Positions 54,889 to 63,566 of a stretch of 64,000 nt of DNA are shown in pieces. The DNA comes from Vibrio sp. SCSIO 43137 (GTDB lineage: Bacteria; Pseudomonadota; Gammaproteobacteria; Enterobacterales; Vibrionaceae): assembly GCF_028201475.1 (NCBI RefSeq), contig NZ_CP116384.1:806001-870000 (forward strand), in the 5' to 3' direction. Made by a program: the position numbers and the translations under genes. The notes beneath the pieces were generated by a model. It made no database searches. It worked only from the letters and a program-made list of their open reading frames with translations, and was not told where the DNA came from. Positions within the stretch are counted from its first letter, which is position 1. Each line of letters begins with the position of its first letter.

Positions 54889-56394
54889 TTATGCGGTTTG
54901 TGCTTCCGCTTTGCGTTTACGCAGCATACTTAGGATTGGCAGACCGATAGATAGTACCGTTACTGCAATAAGAACCTGTGCAACTGTTGAGTGCATAAAG
55001 ACACTTAGATCCTGATTTGAGATGCGGTACGCCTGACGGAAAGATTGCTCCATGGTTCCGCCAACAATGACTGCAAGGATCATTGGCGCAGTAGGAATAT
55101 CTGCACGCTTCATCACAACACCAGCCACCCCAAGAATAACCAGAATATAGAAGTCGACTACCGAGTTACTGATGGCATAACAGCCGATAAAGGCAAGACC
55201 AAGTACAATTGGGTACAGTACTTTAGGCGGAATAGCCAGAACCCTTACCAATGCACCCGCCAGCGGGATATTTACGATAGCCAGAATAAAGTTAGCAACA
55301 AACATACTGGCAATCAGACCCCATGCGGTTTCAGGATATTGAGTAAACAGCAGCGGACCCGGCTGAATACCCAGCATCAGAAGTGCACCCATCATTACCG
55401 CTGTGGTACCAGAACCCGGAACACCCAGTGACAGCATTGGAATCATGGCACCGATAGAGGCGGCGTTATTTGCTGACTCCGGCGCGGCAAGACCTTCGAT
55501 AGCACCTTTACCAAACTCTTCACTGTTCTTAGAAAGCTGTTTCTCGTTGTTGTAACACATCAGGGAAGCCATGGTTCCGCCGGCACCCGGTAGTGAGCCG
55601 ATAATAAAGCCGACAGGGGCACTCCTCAGGATTGGCCATTTAGAACGAGGCCAGTCATCACCTGAAATCCAGATGCGCTTAAACTTAGTCTGCGCTTTCT
55701 TAGTGCCTTTACTGAGGGAACGGAAGCTCTTAAATACTTCTCCAAGTGCGTAGATACCAATGATAACCACAAGGAAATCAACGCCTGTCTGAAGTTCTAA
55801 GTTGCCAAAGGTAAAGCGTTCAACACCCGACTGGGCATCTATACCAATGGTCGCGATGGACAAGCCGACTACCATGGATAGGAAGCCTTTGAGCATATTT
55901 CCCTTAGACATGGAAGCCGTCATAGAAAGAGCCGCAACCATCAACAAGAAGTACTCCGCAGGACCAAACTTCAGAGCAAAGCTTGCAACAGGCTCAGCAA
56001 GTAGTGTCATTAACACCGCTGCGATTGTACCGCCGATTAATGAAGCAATTGCAGACATAGCAAGAGCGGACTCTGCACGGCCTTTCATTGCCATAGGGTA
56101 ACCGTCGAACGTCGCAGCCAGAGCGGCACCGTCCCCCGGAGTATTAATCAGGATAGAACTACGGGAGCCACCAAACATGGCACCGATATAAACACCTGTC
56201 ATGGTGATCAGTGCAGCCGTCGGTCCCATAGCAAATGTCATCGGTAGCAGAACCGCAACACCCGTTGCAGGGCCAAGGCCGGGCAACATACCGACAATGG
56301 TACCCAATACGCCACCCACAGTGACAAGCAGTAAATGATATGGCTGAAGCGCAACACCAAAGCCATTCATTAAGTTAGCAAGAATATCAGTCAT
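54889..56394 (-). CDS. tctA: Tripartite tricarboxylate transporter large membrane subunit TctA
   Basis: 501 residues, eleven or twelve membrane helices. Family motifs: GTIVGMLPGLGPATGVAVLL near the start, GSLPGAGGTMASLMCYNNEK in the middle and PTAPMILAVIVGGTMEQSFR near the end. It is the ion-driven citrate permease that accepts ligand from TctC. Eleven bases after tctB; followed by a terminator. Confidence 0.95.
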   Translation of the reverse strand: MTDILANLMNGFGVALQPYHLLLVTVGGVLGTIVGMLPGLGPATGVAVLLPMTFAMGPTAALITMTGVYIGAMFGGSRSSILINTPGDGAALAATFDGYPMAMKGRAESALAMSAIASLIGGTIAAVLMTLLAEPVASFALKFGPAEYFLLMVAALSMTASMSKGNMLKGFLSMVVGLSIATIGIDAQSGVERFTFGNLELQTGVDFLVVIIGIYALGEVFKSFRSLSKGTKKAQTKFKRIWISGDDWPRSKWPILRSAPVGFIIGSLPGAGGTMASLMCYNNEKQLSKNSEEFGKGAIEGLAAPESANNAASIGAMIPMLSLGVPGSGTTAVMMGALLMLGIQPGPLLFTQYPETAWGLIASMFVANFILAIVNIPLAGALVRVLAIPPKVLYPIVLGLAFIGCYAISNSVVDFYILVILGVAGVVMKRADIPTAPMILAVIVGGTMEQSFRQAYRISNQDLSVFMHSTVAQVLIAVTVLSIGLPILSMLRKRKAEAQTA

Positions 56395-56405
56395 AATTCT
56401 TTCTC

Positions 56406-56900
56406 TTATTCAGTAAATGGTAATGGCGGAAGGCTGATGCTCAACATAGTTGAGAAGATGAAAAAGACACCCACTGCGAAAAGCAACGCAATAACCGTGT
56501 TCTTAATCCACTTCTCGGTACCACTTGTGATCGTCAGCATCGCAATCATAAACAGGAAGGTGCTTATAACATAACCAAGGTGTTCAAACAGAACCGCATA
56601 AGCGATTGAAATAATACAGGTATATAAGATCCTGCGACGATCTCCCTTCTTTACTTCATCTTCATTTATCAGTTCTTTGTAAGCGATAACGGACGCTTTA
56701 AAATTACTTTTAACCAGCAAAAGGACGCCAATTAAAATAGAAATGGCTGCAATGCCAAGTGGGAAGTAGATCGGATCCATTGGGTTACCGAATGCAGCGC
56801 GTGGCATGGTATAGGCCATATAGCCATAAACCAGACCAAAGCCCACACCAAATAAGCCTGTGAACGCATCCCAGTTAGGACGAACAGTTTTGTTTTCCAT
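56406..56900 (-). CDS. tctB: Tripartite tricarboxylate transporter small membrane subunit TctB
   Basis: 164 residues, four membrane helices (GLFGVGFGLVYGYMAYTMPR; FPLGIAAISILIGVLLLVKS), the TctB layout. It partners TctA; sequence in this family is weakly conserved, so position between tctC and tctA is the better evidence. Confidence 0.92.
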   Translation of the reverse strand: MENKTVRPNWDAFTGLFGVGFGLVYGYMAYTMPRAAFGNPMDPIYFPLGIAAISILIGVLLLVKSNFKASVIAYKELINEDEVKKGDRRRILYTCIISIAYAVLFEHLGYVISTFLFMIAMLTITSGTEKWIKNTVIALLFAVGVFFIFSTMLSISLPPLPFTE

Positions 56901-56991
56901 AGGAGTTATCCTTAAGCTGAAACAGAGCTATAAAACATTTCGATATAACAGACAGATAAGGGGTTTCCCCCTTATCTTCTCAGGTAGTTGA

Positions 56992-57984
56992 TTATTTGCT
57001 GGAGAATACTTCGTTCAGGATTTCTTTATACTGCTCGTTAGTCTTAGCAAGGAACTTATTGAACTGTTCGCTGTTTTGATAAGCATCATCCCAGCCGTTA
57101 CGGGTACGGGCTTCAGACCACTCCTGAGTTTCAGTCATCTCTTTCAGGGTCTTGTTCCAGAAAGTAACCGCATATTCAGGCATGTCTTTTGGCCCAAACA
57201 GACCACGCCAGTTTTCAAACGTGGCGTCGATGCCCTGCTCTTTCACTGTCGGGATATCAGCGATCACGCCAGAACCGATTCGCTTGTCCGCTGTCTGGGC
57301 AAGGGCACGAAGGTTTCCGCTCTTCACAAGCGAAGTAACATCACCCAGACCAGTAGAGATCAGATCAACGTGGCCACCGAGTACCTGAGCAACGGCACCA
57401 CCATCCTGGAACGAGATGTAGTCGATCTTGCTCAGATTAGGAACGCCGGCTGCTTTAGCAATCATCAGGAACTGAATATGGTCCATGGAACCGGCGGAAG
57501 AGGTACCACCAATCTTAACGCTTTTAGGATCCTTTCTAAGAGCATCCATAACCTGGTTAATAGAGGTGTATTTGGAATCTTTTGATACAACGAAAGCGGC
57601 GTAATCGGTGATAAGGCGACCAAGGGGCGTAGTATCTTTGTAGCTGAATTTGCTTGAACCGTTAAGGTTAGTCAGCAGAATCGGTGGTGAGTAAACTGAG
57701 ATAAGATTGTCTTTGCCCACTTGCGTTTGCATGTACGCAAGGTTAACAGCACCGCCGCCACCGGGACGGTTAGTAACAGGCATGTTAGATTTAACCAACT
57801 TGGTGTCTTTAAGGGTTTTTGCCACGGTACGAATGGTTAAATCCCAGCCACCACCAGCGCCGGAAGGTGCCACCATTGACAATGTTTTTGGCGGATAATC
57901 TTTCGCAATTGCATTGCTCACAGGCATTGCTGCTACTGAAGCCATCGCAGCACCAAGCATCACACTTTTCAATTTCATGTTCAT
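56992..57984 (-). CDS. tctC: Tricarboxylate-binding periplasmic protein TctC
   Basis: 330 residues with a signal peptide (residues 1-27, ending SNAIAKDYPPKTL), then the TctC fold: MVAPSGAGGGWDLTIRTVAK, PVTNRPGGGGAVNLAYMQTQ and IGGTSSAGSMDHIQFLM. It binds citrate or another tricarboxylate in the periplasm for TctAB. First gene of tctCBA. Its closeness to the lyase genes makes citrate the likely ligand. 90 bases to tctB is a rather large gap for the operon. Confidence 0.94.
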   Translation of the reverse strand: MNMKLKSVMLGAAMASVAAMPVSNAIAKDYPPKTLSMVAPSGAGGGWDLTIRTVAKTLKDTKLVKSNMPVTNRPGGGGAVNLAYMQTQVGKDNLISVYSPPILLTNLNGSSKFSYKDTTPLGRLITDYAAFVVSKDSKYTSINQVMDALRKDPKSVKIGGTSSAGSMDHIQFLMIAKAAGVPNLSKIDYISFQDGGAVAQVLGGHVDLISTGLGDVTSLVKSGNLRALAQTADKRIGSGVIADIPTVKEQGIDATFENWRGLFGPKDMPEYAVTFWNKTLKEMTETQEWSEARTRNGWDDAYQNSEQFNKFLAKTNEQYKEILNEVFSSK

Positions 57985-58160
57985 TTATTAATCCTGATTT
58001 CGTTATTGGTGAAATATCAATGCGGAGAACTAAGCTCCGCAAGCTGATGGATTAATTATTAAAAGAACAGGCTTTAGGTTATGTGATTTAAAACGCCAAA
58101 AATTTGGTCTTTAATGCGGCAAATGGTGTAAATGGTTTAAACCCCATTAGCAGCAACTAT

Positions 58161-60398
58161 CTAATGCTTGCCACAGTCACAACTTACCCTGTTCCGCCCT
58201 TCAGATTTAGACTTATAAAGGGCAGCATCGGCTTTGGTCAGCAGTTCCCGGATGCTCTTCTCTTTATTGTGGAACTCTGCCACACCAAAGCTGGCAGTGA
58301 TTTTACCGGTTTCAGGAAAGTTAAAGCTCTCAATCTCGGCTCTGAGCTTTTCGGCTACCGAAAGCATGCCCTGACAGTCGGTCTGCGGGCAGATGATCAG
58401 AAACTCTTCTCCCCCCCAGCGGCCTACAACATCATTGGCTCTCAGTTTCTCTTTTAGCAATGCAGAAAAATTGACCAGCAAGTTATCGCCGGCAATATGC
58501 CCGAGTTTGTCGTTCACATGTTTGAAGTAGTCGATATCAAGCATGATCACACCAAAGCTGGAGTGGTAGCGACGGGCTCGTTCAAACTCATCTTGCAACA
58601 CTTCGTCCAGTTTTAGCCTGTTGTAAAGGGTAGTCAGACGGTCGGTCACAGACAGTTCCTGTAATACATACTGTGCTTCTTTTAACTCCGCCAGAGCCAG
58701 TTCAGTTTTGTTCTTCTGTTTTCTTAGTGTGTAGTTCCATGAGCCGAAAATCACCATCAGGAGCGAAGCCCCCAGAGTTAACTGCCACACCAGATTATAG
58801 TCAACGGACTTAACCACCTGAACCGAAAACCATTTCTGCTGAATGGCACTATGTTCTTTCGGTGAAATAGAGCGGTAACCTTTACTCAGGGCTGATGCCA
58901 GTTCCGGCCACTGTTTCGGCGCAACAAAGTAGTAGGTGATATCACCGTAGCCAGAAGGTACGGCAAGCTTAAGGTTATCCATTCCGCCGTAGCTCATCAT
59001 ATAATTCGCTACTGCAAGGTTTCCTACATAGGCATCAACTTGTTCGCTGTTTACCATCTCCAACGCTGCCAGTGTTGAACTGGCCGACACTCTGTTGATC
59101 TCCGGGTAATCTCTTTTTAGCCAGTCGTTAGTTAAAAAGCCTTCTTCTATTACTACACTTCTTCCCGCCAAATCCGCAAGTTTAGTGATATGAAAAGCAT
59201 CCTTATTAGAAATCACCATCATAGGGAACGTTAAATAAGCATCACCGTAGCTAAACATGGACTTAAATTTAGGTGACTGAGGCAGAAATGGCAGCGCATC
59301 AAATTCCGATCTTTGATTAAGCACCATATCAAAACTATCTGATAAACTCATATCTGACAGTACAAATTCCGGCTGCAAGCCAATGTTCTTCGCCGCGGCT
59401 TTTACATAATCAACCGCTAACCCTGCCGGCTCTCCGTCGTTATCAAACTCAAAGGGGGGACGATTCGGCCTGACCCGGAAGCGGATACGATTGTGGGCCT
59501 GAATAAACTCTTTCTCTTTCTTATTCAGGCTATTGGTATTTTTCTCGTCTGAGATGCCGGAAAGCCAGCGAAGCTTCAGCTTATTCATCTCTTCTCTGGG
59601 AAAGCTCTCAGTCACTTTGTCCAGAATCGACATTAGCAGGGTGTTGTCTTTGGTTACCCCCATGTACAGCTCTGTACCGTCGGATAAATGAGCGTCATTT
59701 ATCTTGCGGGCATTGAGGTTAGTCAGCCAGTTTTCTTCTATGTGATAACTGAATGCAGGAAGGCTTCCGATAGCAGCATCGGCTTTACCTTCGGATACGG
59801 CAAAAATACCCTCTTTTGCGTTCATTACCGGTAACAACTTCATATCCGGATGTAAACGTTGCAGGTGATCTTGCAAAAACGATCGATTTATTACGGCTAT
59901 CGTTTTCCCGCCCAAATCTCTGAAGCGATCGACTTTTTCGTTTTTACGGATCACATAACCTGTGGTGTAACGGAAGTGGGCTTTAGCTGAGTACTTTATG
60001 TATTTTTCCCGCTCAGCAGTCTTCGCCATATGGGGAATAACGTCTAGCTCATTAACCATTAATTTACTAAGCAGGTGTTGCCAGTCACCGGTGACATGTT
60101 CTACCTGAACGCCTAACCGCGCACCCAACGCAGTCATATACTCCATGCTGTAGCCCTGAGCTTTTCCCTCTCTGCTAAAGGAAAACGGCTCAAAGCTCAC
60201 CACATTAGCAACCCGGAGTACCTGTTTGTCTTTCAGGTAATTTATTTCCTCTTGTGACAGCTTCTGTTGTAATTCCGGGCTTAGATGCCCCCCGTCATTA
60301 TGAGCAACAGCCTGCAACGAGACTACAAAACAAAACGTCACTGCAAAAACAAGATACCTTAGCAAACCAGTAAAGAATCCATCTGTACCTTTAATCAT
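58161..60398 (-). CDS. Diguanylate cyclase with two periplasmic solute-binding domains
   Basis: 745 residues: signal/anchor at the start (LLRYLVFAVTFCFVVSLQAV), two family-3 solute-binding domains about 50-290 and 295-535, a membrane helix about 550 (QLTLGASLLMVIFGSWNYTL), a short coiled coil and a GGDEF domain. The active site reads GRWGGEEF and the inhibitory site RAND lies five residues before it, so product feedback is likely. It should turn periplasmic amino-acid-like signals into c-di-GMP. It is upstream of tctC on the same strand, 176 bases away, and may be separate. Confidence 0.92.
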   Translation of the reverse strand: MIKGTDGFFTGLLRYLVFAVTFCFVVSLQAVAHNDGGHLSPELQQKLSQEEINYLKDKQVLRVANVVSFEPFSFSREGKAQGYSMEYMTALGARLGVQVEHVTGDWQHLLSKLMVNELDVIPHMAKTAEREKYIKYSAKAHFRYTTGYVIRKNEKVDRFRDLGGKTIAVINRSFLQDHLQRLHPDMKLLPVMNAKEGIFAVSEGKADAAIGSLPAFSYHIEENWLTNLNARKINDAHLSDGTELYMGVTKDNTLLMSILDKVTESFPREEMNKLKLRWLSGISDEKNTNSLNKKEKEFIQAHNRIRFRVRPNRPPFEFDNDGEPAGLAVDYVKAAAKNIGLQPEFVLSDMSLSDSFDMVLNQRSEFDALPFLPQSPKFKSMFSYGDAYLTFPMMVISNKDAFHITKLADLAGRSVVIEEGFLTNDWLKRDYPEINRVSASSTLAALEMVNSEQVDAYVGNLAVANYMMSYGGMDNLKLAVPSGYGDITYYFVAPKQWPELASALSKGYRSISPKEHSAIQQKWFSVQVVKSVDYNLVWQLTLGASLLMVIFGSWNYTLRKQKNKTELALAELKEAQYVLQELSVTDRLTTLYNRLKLDEVLQDEFERARRYHSSFGVIMLDIDYFKHVNDKLGHIAGDNLLVNFSALLKEKLRANDVVGRWGGEEFLIICPQTDCQGMLSVAEKLRAEIESFNFPETGKITASFGVAEFHNKEKSIRELLTKADAALYKSKSEGRNRVSCDCGKH

Positions 60399-60899
60399 TT
60401 ATTGACCACTTACTATCCGGGCTTTGCGTCTGGAAAGCCTAAAAATTCCATATCAAGGGGAGAAATACATAAAAACAACAAAATCCCCGTGCATCAGTTA
60501 TAACGACGGGGATTTGACTATGTGACGTTTTTCAGACGCCAAATTTTATCTGGTGGAAAAGTTACTCCACTCTACGCTCATGCTGTTATTTCAGTATCCA
60601 TAGTTTTATTTTCTAACCATTATGCTAACTCATTGATAATAAAGAGGCCAGAACTGATTTTACTTACTGCAGTTTTTGTAATTGATAACGACATACCCTG
60701 TCGGATTAGATTTGTTTAGGTCATTTATTGCATTAGAAACGGGAGTAATCTGGTTCTTTTTACTGGCCTATTCTGTTTTGCTAGTTTTTCTATGTTTTTT
60801 ATTAGGAAACATGCATTTCATTAGTGTTTTTCGAGTGATATCGTATTATTATCTAATAGTTAGATTGATTATCTAATATCAATATTTTATGTTCATTTT
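60399..60899. other. Gene-free AT-rich gap with one hairpin
   Basis: No convincing gene. At 60481-60515 a 10-bp perfect stem (AAATCCCCGT / ACGGGGATTT, 15-base loop) stands upstream of the diguanylate cyclase gene. The rest, up to the toxin gene, is T-rich on the plus strand, with stop codons in all frames apart from short runs; its base use is unlike the flanking genes, which suggests inserted or decayed DNA. Confidence 0.55.
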
Positions 60900-61154
60900 A
60901 TGAACAAAGTATTGTGGTCGAAAAGGGCTTTAAGACAAGCCCGGAAAATCCAAAAGCCAGTAAGACAGCTGATTGTCGAAAAAGCAAAGACCCTAGTAGA
61001 TTTTCCTAAGTGCCAAAACGTCAGGAGTCTGACCAACCATAAATATGACTATCGGCTAAGGGTTGGGCGTTATAGATTGTTTTTTAACTATGACGGTGAA
61101 ATTCGAATTGTCAGTATTGAAGAGGTTAAAATCCGCAATGAAAGCACATATTGA
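60900..61154 (+). CDS. RelE/ParE-type toxin
   Basis: 84 residues, basic. The fold pattern is clear: VLWSKRALRQARKIQKPVRQ, LTNHKYDYRLRVGRYRLFFN, and IRIVSIEEVKIR. Proteins of this kind cut mRNA at the ribosome or inhibit gyrase; which cannot be told here. Toxin comes before antitoxin and overlaps it by 17 bases, as in HigBA-like pairs. Set in AT-rich DNA. Confidence 0.88.
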   Translation: MNKVLWSKRALRQARKIQKPVRQLIVEKAKTLVDFPKCQNVRSLTNHKYDYRLRVGRYRLFFNYDGEIRIVSIEEVKIRNESTY

Positions 61155-61485
61155 TGACGTTCAAATCATCAAACAAAATGGAAAAGCCGCCTTTGCAGTT
61201 ATCCCTTATGACACCTATCTGGATTTAATTGGTGAAGAAGTTGATGTGGAAAGTGAAGTTTATATTCCTTTTGAAGTAGCCGAACTCGTGCTGATGGAAG
61301 AACTTAGCCTCTTAGCTGCATGGCGTAAACATTTAGGTTTAAGCCAATCGCAACTTGCAGAACGTATGGGCGTCACTCAAAGTACATTAAGTCAGATGGA
61401 AAAGATTAACTCTAAACCACAACGCCGGACGCTTGAAAAAGCAGCTAAAGCTTTAGGTGTTCAGCCCGAACAATTAACTGATTAA
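61138..61485 (+). CDS. Xre-type antitoxin
   Basis: About 115 residues. N-terminal half (AHIDDVQIIKQNGKAAFAVI) resembles a Phd-like or linker part; the C-terminal half is an Xre helix-turn-helix (WRKHLGLSQSQLAERMGVTQ, then STLSQMEKIN). The ATG at 61138 lies inside the end of the toxin gene. It should neutralise the toxin and repress the pair. Confidence 0.88.
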   Translation: MKAHIDDVQIIKQNGKAAFAVIPYDTYLDLIGEEVDVESEVYIPFEVAELVLMEELSLLAAWRKHLGLSQSQLAERMGVTQSTLSQMEKINSKPQRRTLEKAAKALGVQPEQLTD

Positions 61486-61514
61486 ACTCTGCCGCCACTT
61501 GCTGATTTTCAGCC

Positions 61515-61540
61515 AAAAAAAGAGCCGCATAAGGCAGCTC
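61515..61540 (-). terminator. Terminator of guaC
   Basis: On the minus strand GAGCTGC pairs with GCGGCTC (one G-U pair) around CTTAT, followed by seven T; 35 bases after the guaC stop. Confidence 0.8.
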
Positions 61541-61573
61541 AATTTCTATCGGTTTTTCCGAGTGTTTTGCCTT

Positions 61574-62617
61574 TTACTCTTTTCCGTAAACGTTGTTTTC
61601 CTGCTCTTGCACGCGGATGAATGTGGTGCGCTTAGTCAGCTCTTTAAGCTTTGCTGCGCCTACGTAGGTGCAGGTTGAACGTACGCCGCCTAAGATGTCG
61701 GAAATGGTACCGTGTACGGTTCCGCGGTAAGGGATTAGTACGGTTTTTCCTTCAGCAGCACGATACTGGGCTACACCGCCGGAATGCTTATCCATGGCAG
61801 ACTGAGAAGACATTCCGTAGAATTTCATAAACTTCTCACCGTCTACATCAACGATCTCGCCGTTAGACTCAGTATGTCCCGCCAGCATACCGCCGAGCAT
61901 AACAAAGTCCGCGCCGCCGCCAAAAGCTTTCGACACATCACCCGCACAGGTACAGCCGCCGTCACCGACAATTCTGCCACCAAGGCCGTGAGCGGCATCT
62001 GCGCACTCAATAATGGCGGACAGTTGCGGATAGCCAACACCGGTTTTCACCCTTGTAGTACAAACTGACCCCGGGCCAATACCGACTTTAACAATATCAG
62101 CGCCAGCCAATATCAACTCTTCCACCATATCTCCGGTAACCACATTACCGGCAGAGATGACTTTTTCGGGAAAAGCTTCGCGCACCTGAGAAACGTACTC
62201 CACCAAATGTTCAGAGTAGCCGTTAGCAATATCAATACAGATAAAGATAAGCTCTTCACTCAGCGCCATAATCTGCTTGGTTTTCTCAAAGTCTTCCGGT
62301 GATGTTCCGGTAGAAACCATCACATTGTTTAGCGTCTTAGAATCCGCTTGTTCAACAAACCCTTTCCAGTCGGCCACTGTGTAGTGTTTGTGTACCGCTG
62401 TCATAACGTTATGTTCAGCCAGCGCTTTCGCCATATCAAAGCTGGCTACTGAGTCCATATTGGCGGCGATTACAGGCACTCCGGACCATTGACGGCCACT
62501 ATGCTTGAAGGTAAACTCGCGGGTTAAATTTACTTGAGAACGGCTTTTCAGAGTCGATCGTTTCGGGCGAAACAGGACATCTTTAAATCCAAGCTTGAGT
62601 TCTTGTTCGATACGCAT
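61574..62617 (-). CDS. guaC: GMP reductase GuaC
   Basis: 347 residues when started at the ATG 62617 (AAGGAA upstream), the exact length of E. coli GuaC; the frame extends to 62761 but that part covers the leader hairpin and is not family-like. IMPDH/GMPR barrel: [31 protein letters not shown], catalytic Cys in [20 protein letters not shown] and [15 protein letters not shown]. It turns GMP to IMP with NADPH in purine salvage. Confidence 0.96.
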   Translation of the reverse strand: MRIEQELKLGFKDVLFRPKRSTLKSRSQVNLTREFTFKHSGRQWSGVPVIAANMDSVASFDMAKALAEHNVMTAVHKHYTVADWKGFVEQADSKTLNNVMVSTGTSPEDFEKTKQIMALSEELIFICIDIANGYSEHLVEYVSQVREAFPEKVISAGNVVTGDMVEELILAGADIVKVGIGPGSVCTTRVKTGVGYPQLSAIIECADAAHGLGGRIVGDGGCTCAGDVSKAFGGGADFVMLGGMLAGHTESNGEIVDVDGEKFMKFYGMSSQSAMDKHSGGVAQYRAAEGKTVLIPYRGTVHGTISDILGGVRSTCTYVGAAKLKELTKRTTFIRVQEQENNVYGKE

Positions 62618-62720
62618 TGTGTAGTTCCTTGATTCATCTATTACGTTTTTAACAGCTGATTTTTGAGCCACATTGCTTTTTTTGAACGGCTTTGGCAGAA
62701 GCATTTCAAATTGCGGACAC

Positions 62721-62755
62721 AAAAAAACCGGAGCGTTGGCAGACGCTCCGGTTTT
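62721..62755 (-). promoter_or_regulatory. 13-bp hairpin with T-run at the 5' end of the guaC message
   Basis: AAAACCGGAGCGT and ACGCTCCGGTTTT pair perfectly over a 6-base loop. On the minus strand seven T follow. It has the form of a terminator but sits 104 bases before guaC, at the predicted transcription start, with no gene ahead of it on that strand. It could be an attenuator or a stabilising 5' stem. Confidence 0.65.
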
Positions 62756-62759
62756 CAAC

Positions 62760-62787
62760 ATTATAGGCAGTAAAATTAGCGGAACAA
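62760..62787 (-). promoter_or_regulatory. Predicted guaC promoter
   Basis: TATAAT (perfect -10) with TTGTTC 16 bases upstream. Transcription would start about 62752, so the message begins with the hairpin. Confidence 0.6.
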
Positions 62788-62893
62788 GTCTGATAATCTG
62801 ATTTTTTTTGTGCTATCCTCTTTTTATCTGCATATCTAAAAACCACTAACATTCATAAACTTAGGCCATTCTCTTTAAATTTCAACCCCTTAA

Positions 62894-62909
62894 GCGCAAA
62901 CGCTTGCCT
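62894..62909. promoter_or_regulatory. PurR-like box upstream of guaC and the DUF2301 gene
   Basis: GCGCAAACGCTTGCCT fits the E. coli PurR consensus ANGCAANCGNTTNCNT at every fixed position but the first. It is about 130 bases from the guaC -10 and 135 from the divergent gene, so which promoter it serves is unclear. Confidence 0.55.
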
Positions 62910-63044
62910 AAGCATTGACTAATGTTTCTTACCCACTCTGGTTGATTTGTTCTGTTTTGTCTATTACTAAGGCAATTTATAATTTTAAATTCACTATTTT
63001 CATGCCATGATCAGGATAATTTTTTCAATCAGAACAACATTTTT

Positions 63045-63554
63045 ATGGCAGATCCCCATATTGAGTCACCTATGGACTGGCTCGATCATCTTACCGTGAT
63101 TATCTATCGCCTTGGCTTTACCTTTGCCTGCCCCGTTATTGCCCTCTTACCGTGGAAAGAGCTTATTAACACCGAGAGCCTTGTTTTTGTCTGCGCTGCT
63201 ATGTGCGCCTCTTCCCTGCATATCTATATGAAGTCATTCAGGTTATTGCTGCAGATGGCTACCTGGGTCGGTCTGGTTATCGCGCTGCTTGGCTGGCCAA
63301 TGATTGGGCTGGGTGGAGCATTTATTACCCTCGGCGGGCTCTGCTTTAAAGAGTATTTCTGTTTCAGAATTCCCGGCCTGCCGTTCCAGCCACTGTTACT
63401 TGCGGCCCTCTGGTTCTGCCTGCAGTTTGAACAAATAGAAGCAGCTAAAGTGATAGCTGTAATTTGCTCTCTGCTGTTTCTGCTGGTCAGCATCGCTAAA
63501 TGGCGAATGCCGAGACACTTTGATATCGGTGATAAGAGCAAATACGAGGTATAA
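63045..63554 (+). CDS. DUF2301 integral membrane protein
   Basis: 169 residues, five to six hydrophobic segments (IIYRLGFTFACPVIALLPW; ATWVGLVIALLGWPMIGLGG; FITLGGLCFKEYFCFRIPGL). Layout and motifs agree with DUF2301 predicted membrane proteins. No known role. Convergent with the NAD(P)HX dehydratase gene, 12 bases apart, with no clear terminator between. Confidence 0.75.
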   Translation: MADPHIESPMDWLDHLTVIIYRLGFTFACPVIALLPWKELINTESLVFVCAAMCASSLHIYMKSFRLLLQMATWVGLVIALLGWPMIGLGGAFITLGGLCFKEYFCFRIPGLPFQPLLLAALWFCLQFEQIEAAKVIAVICSLLFLLVSIAKWRMPRHFDIGDKSKYEV

Positions 63555-63566
63555 GTTAAGCCAGAT

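Noticed and set aside
60481..60515. Hairpin read as an integron attC site
   Set aside because: It lacks the expected core sites (GTTAGGC/TAAC set) and no cassette gene or integrase is near.
60522..60719. Open frame of 65 codons in the AT-rich gap
   Set aside because: No ribosome-binding site, no family resemblance and a residue pattern typical of chance translation of T-rich DNA.
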